This document shows positions 62,748 to 64,000 of a stretch of 64,000 nt of DNA, piece by piece; within the stretch, counting starts at the first letter, position 1, and every line of letters begins with the position of its first letter. This stretch comes from Streptomyces sp. NBC_00510. Lineage in GTDB: Bacteria; Actinomycetota; Actinomycetes; Streptomycetales; Streptomycetaceae. Under the pieces are notes generated by a model. It was not told where the DNA came from, did no database searches, and saw only the letters and a list, made by a program, of their open reading frames with translations. The stretch spans positions 3,791,501 to 3,855,500 of the forward strand of contig CP107851.1 in the NCBI GenBank assembly GCA_036013505.1, given 5' to 3'. A program made the position numbers and the translations under genes.

Positions 62748-64000
62748 TCAGGTCGGCAGCGGCGCGGGGAAGGACACGGTGAAGCTCGGGATGGGGGGCT
62801 CCGAGGGCGTCGCGGAGTCCGACGGTGTGGCGGAGGGCGAGCCGTCGGACGGGCTCGGCCCTGCCGTGGCCGTGGTCCGGGTGCTGCTCGGTTGCGGTTC
62901 GCTGCGCGAGGCCCGCGGGCTGGGCGAGTTCGACGGCGAGGGGCTGCCGCTCGCCGAGGCGGAGGCGTCGGCCGAGCCGGACTCCGAGGGTTCGGCCGAG
63001 GACGCGCTCGCCGACGGCTCGCCCACGGCCACGGTCACCGGGGGTGTGGTGACGCTGGGCAGCGGTGCGGGGGCGACCGGGCGCAGGGGCCTGATCTCGG
63101 GCACTCCGGGCTGCAGGATGGGCGCGATCGGCGGCTGCGGTGGCAGCGGCTTGGGGGTCACCCCGCCCACCCACGCGGCGCACAGCGCCGCAGCTCCGGC
63201 CAGTGTGGCCCCGCCGATGAGGAGCCTCAGCCGGAGATTCCCCTCCGTGGCACGGACGACGTAGCGGACGAGCCGGCCCCCGAGGCGCACCGACAGGTAC
63301 GCCGCCCCCGCCAAGGGGAAGATCAGCATCAGGCTGCCGATGACCCCGACCGTCCCGGCGGCGAACTGGCCCTCGGCGAAGGCGGAACCGGTCCCGGTCA
63401 GCTGCTCGACCAGGGACCGCAGGCTCGTCTCGAGCAGGCGCGGCAGGTTCCACAGCACGTAGCCGAGCTCGGCCAGCAGCAGGGGCACCATCGTCAGCAC
63501 CCAGGTGGTGACGATGATCCGGGCGGAACGCTTGAGGTCGGAGACCTCGGGGGGCACCGGGCGGCCCGGGAGCATGCTGCGCAGGATCGGCTTGATCTTG
63601 CCGAAGAGGTCCGGGACGCCGGCGAGGTCACCGAGGATGTAGTAGCCGTCCAGCCGGACGGCCGGCATCAGCTGCTCGATGATCTCGAAGTGGGCGAGGT
63701 AGATGGCGGCGAGGAAGAAGGACTGCCCGGTGGCGAAGTAGCCGCCGGCCAGGGCCAGTATGAAGACGACGTTGAAGTAGACGCCGCCCAGGTCGGTGCG
63801 CATGCGCCCGCCCCGGCCGATCCGGTAGACGTCGGTGACGTCGGTGTACATCGACGGCCAGATGAGGAAGATGCCGCAGCCGATGGCCCCGGGGCGGGCC
63901 CCGCCGTAGCGGCACGCGGAGGCGTGCCCGAACTCGTGGAAGACGAGCGAGGCCACGGTCAGCGCGAACACCACGAGCATGAGCACCGGCTGCTCCAGCA
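62748..64000 (-). CDS. M50-like membrane zinc metalloprotease (N-terminus outside window)
   Basis: The 417 residues present have HEFGH (about residue 17 from the edge, in SLVFHEFGHASACRYGG), the HExxH zinc site of site-2-type proteases. Several hydrophobic helices follow, and LDGYYILGDLAGVPDLFGKI carries the likely third ligand Asp. Others like it are annotated putative peptide zinc metalloprotease. A long Pro/Ser/Thr-rich tail (about 285-410) closes the protein. The M at 63986 is not its start: the frame continues to the window edge. It should cut a membrane or secreted peptide; its partner gene lies just downstream. Confidence 0.83.
   Translation of the reverse strand, partial: LEQPVLMLVVFALTVASLVFHEFGHASACRYGGARPGAIGCGIFLIWPSMYTDVTDVYRIGRGGRMRTDLGGVYFNVVFILALAGGYFATGQSFFLAAIYLAHFEIIEQLMPAVRLDGYYILGDLAGVPDLFGKIKPILRSMLPGRPVPPEVSDLKRSARIIVTTWVLTMVPLLLAELGYVLWNLPRLLETSLRSLVEQLTGTGSAFAEGQFAAGTVGVIGSLMLIFPLAGAAYLSVRLGGRLVRYVVRATEGNLRLRLLIGGATLAGAAALCAAWVGGVTPKPLPPQPPIAPILQPGVPEIRPLRPVAPAPLPSVTTPPVTVAVGEPSASASSAEPSESGSADASASASGSPSPSNSPSPRASRSEPQPSSTRTTATAGPSPSDGSPSATPSDSATPSEPPIPSFTVSFPAPLPT

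Overview
The window is high-GC actinobacterial chromosome and is almost certainly from a Streptomyces. The evidence is GC-rich third codon positions, frequent GTG and TTG starts, a conservon (cvnABCD), a streptogrisin-type protease, a secreted GH18 chitinase, nickel superoxide dismutase with its SodX protease, a fused E2-E1 2-oxoglutarate dehydrogenase, and lon behind an HspR-type HAIR box. Most of it reads as conserved core chromosome. The only clear mobile-DNA traces are a MITE-like repeat and an IS3-derived gene pair near the right end. I see no tRNA, rRNA or CRISPR array.

Layout. 1-6.5 kb: end of a secreted S1 protease, a thioesterase, RidA coupled to a phosphopantetheinyl transferase, an MFS remnant, a surface alpha/beta hydrolase with a LAxTG-like sorting signal, an ATP-grasp enzyme and an SRPBCC protein. 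6.5-12.2 kb: an Rpf-LysM-M23 wall hydrolase, a flavin-binding oxidase-like protein, a pentapeptide-repeat protein, and a RodA/FtsW-class B PBP pair. 12.2-20.1 kb: two divergent diiron proteins (ferritin-like and AurF-like), TetR regulators, the chitinase behind classic 12-bp direct repeats, an NlpC/P60 hydrolase, and a TetR-quinone oxidoreductase pair sharing one duplicated operator. 20.1-30 kb: an SBP56-like protein, a DUF4328-type membrane protein, the MITE, a StyA-like flavin monooxygenase downstream of a complete conservon, a PP2C-like phosphatase and a MarR regulator. 30-39.5 kb: Lon, an ECF sigma/anti-sigma/ABC operon, a spermidine-synthase-like protein and an OmpR-type two-component pair. 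39.5-47.8 kb: 2-oxoglutarate dehydrogenase, a small conserved protein, a lipoprotein, and a DUF4097-PadR pair with a palindromic operator. 47.8-58 kb: a large LAL-type LuxR regulator, an MDR dehydrogenase, malic enzyme, a polar amino-acid ABC transporter, a methyltransferase and a CGNR zinc-finger regulator. 58-64 kb: sodX/sodN, a gutted beta-lactamase-family gene, an XRE regulator, the IS3-derived operon, a secreted cysteine-bearing protein, and an M50-like membrane metalloprotease cut by the window edge.

Functional themes are cell-wall growth and remodelling (PBP/RodA, Rpf-M23, NlpC/P60), signalling (conservon, ECF, two-component, PP2C), proteostasis and oxidative stress (Lon, Ni-SOD), and central carbon metabolism (2-oxoglutarate dehydrogenase, malic enzyme).

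The best candidate for something undescribed is the minus-strand cluster at 60.4-61.9 kb. A transposase-like OrfA/OrfB keeps a canonical -1 frameshift heptamer but appears to have lost two of its three DDE residues. It is translationally coupled to two small unknown genes, with an XRE regulator converging on it and a secreted protein plus an M50-like protease immediately upstream. This is an inference from sequence reading alone; no homology search was possible.
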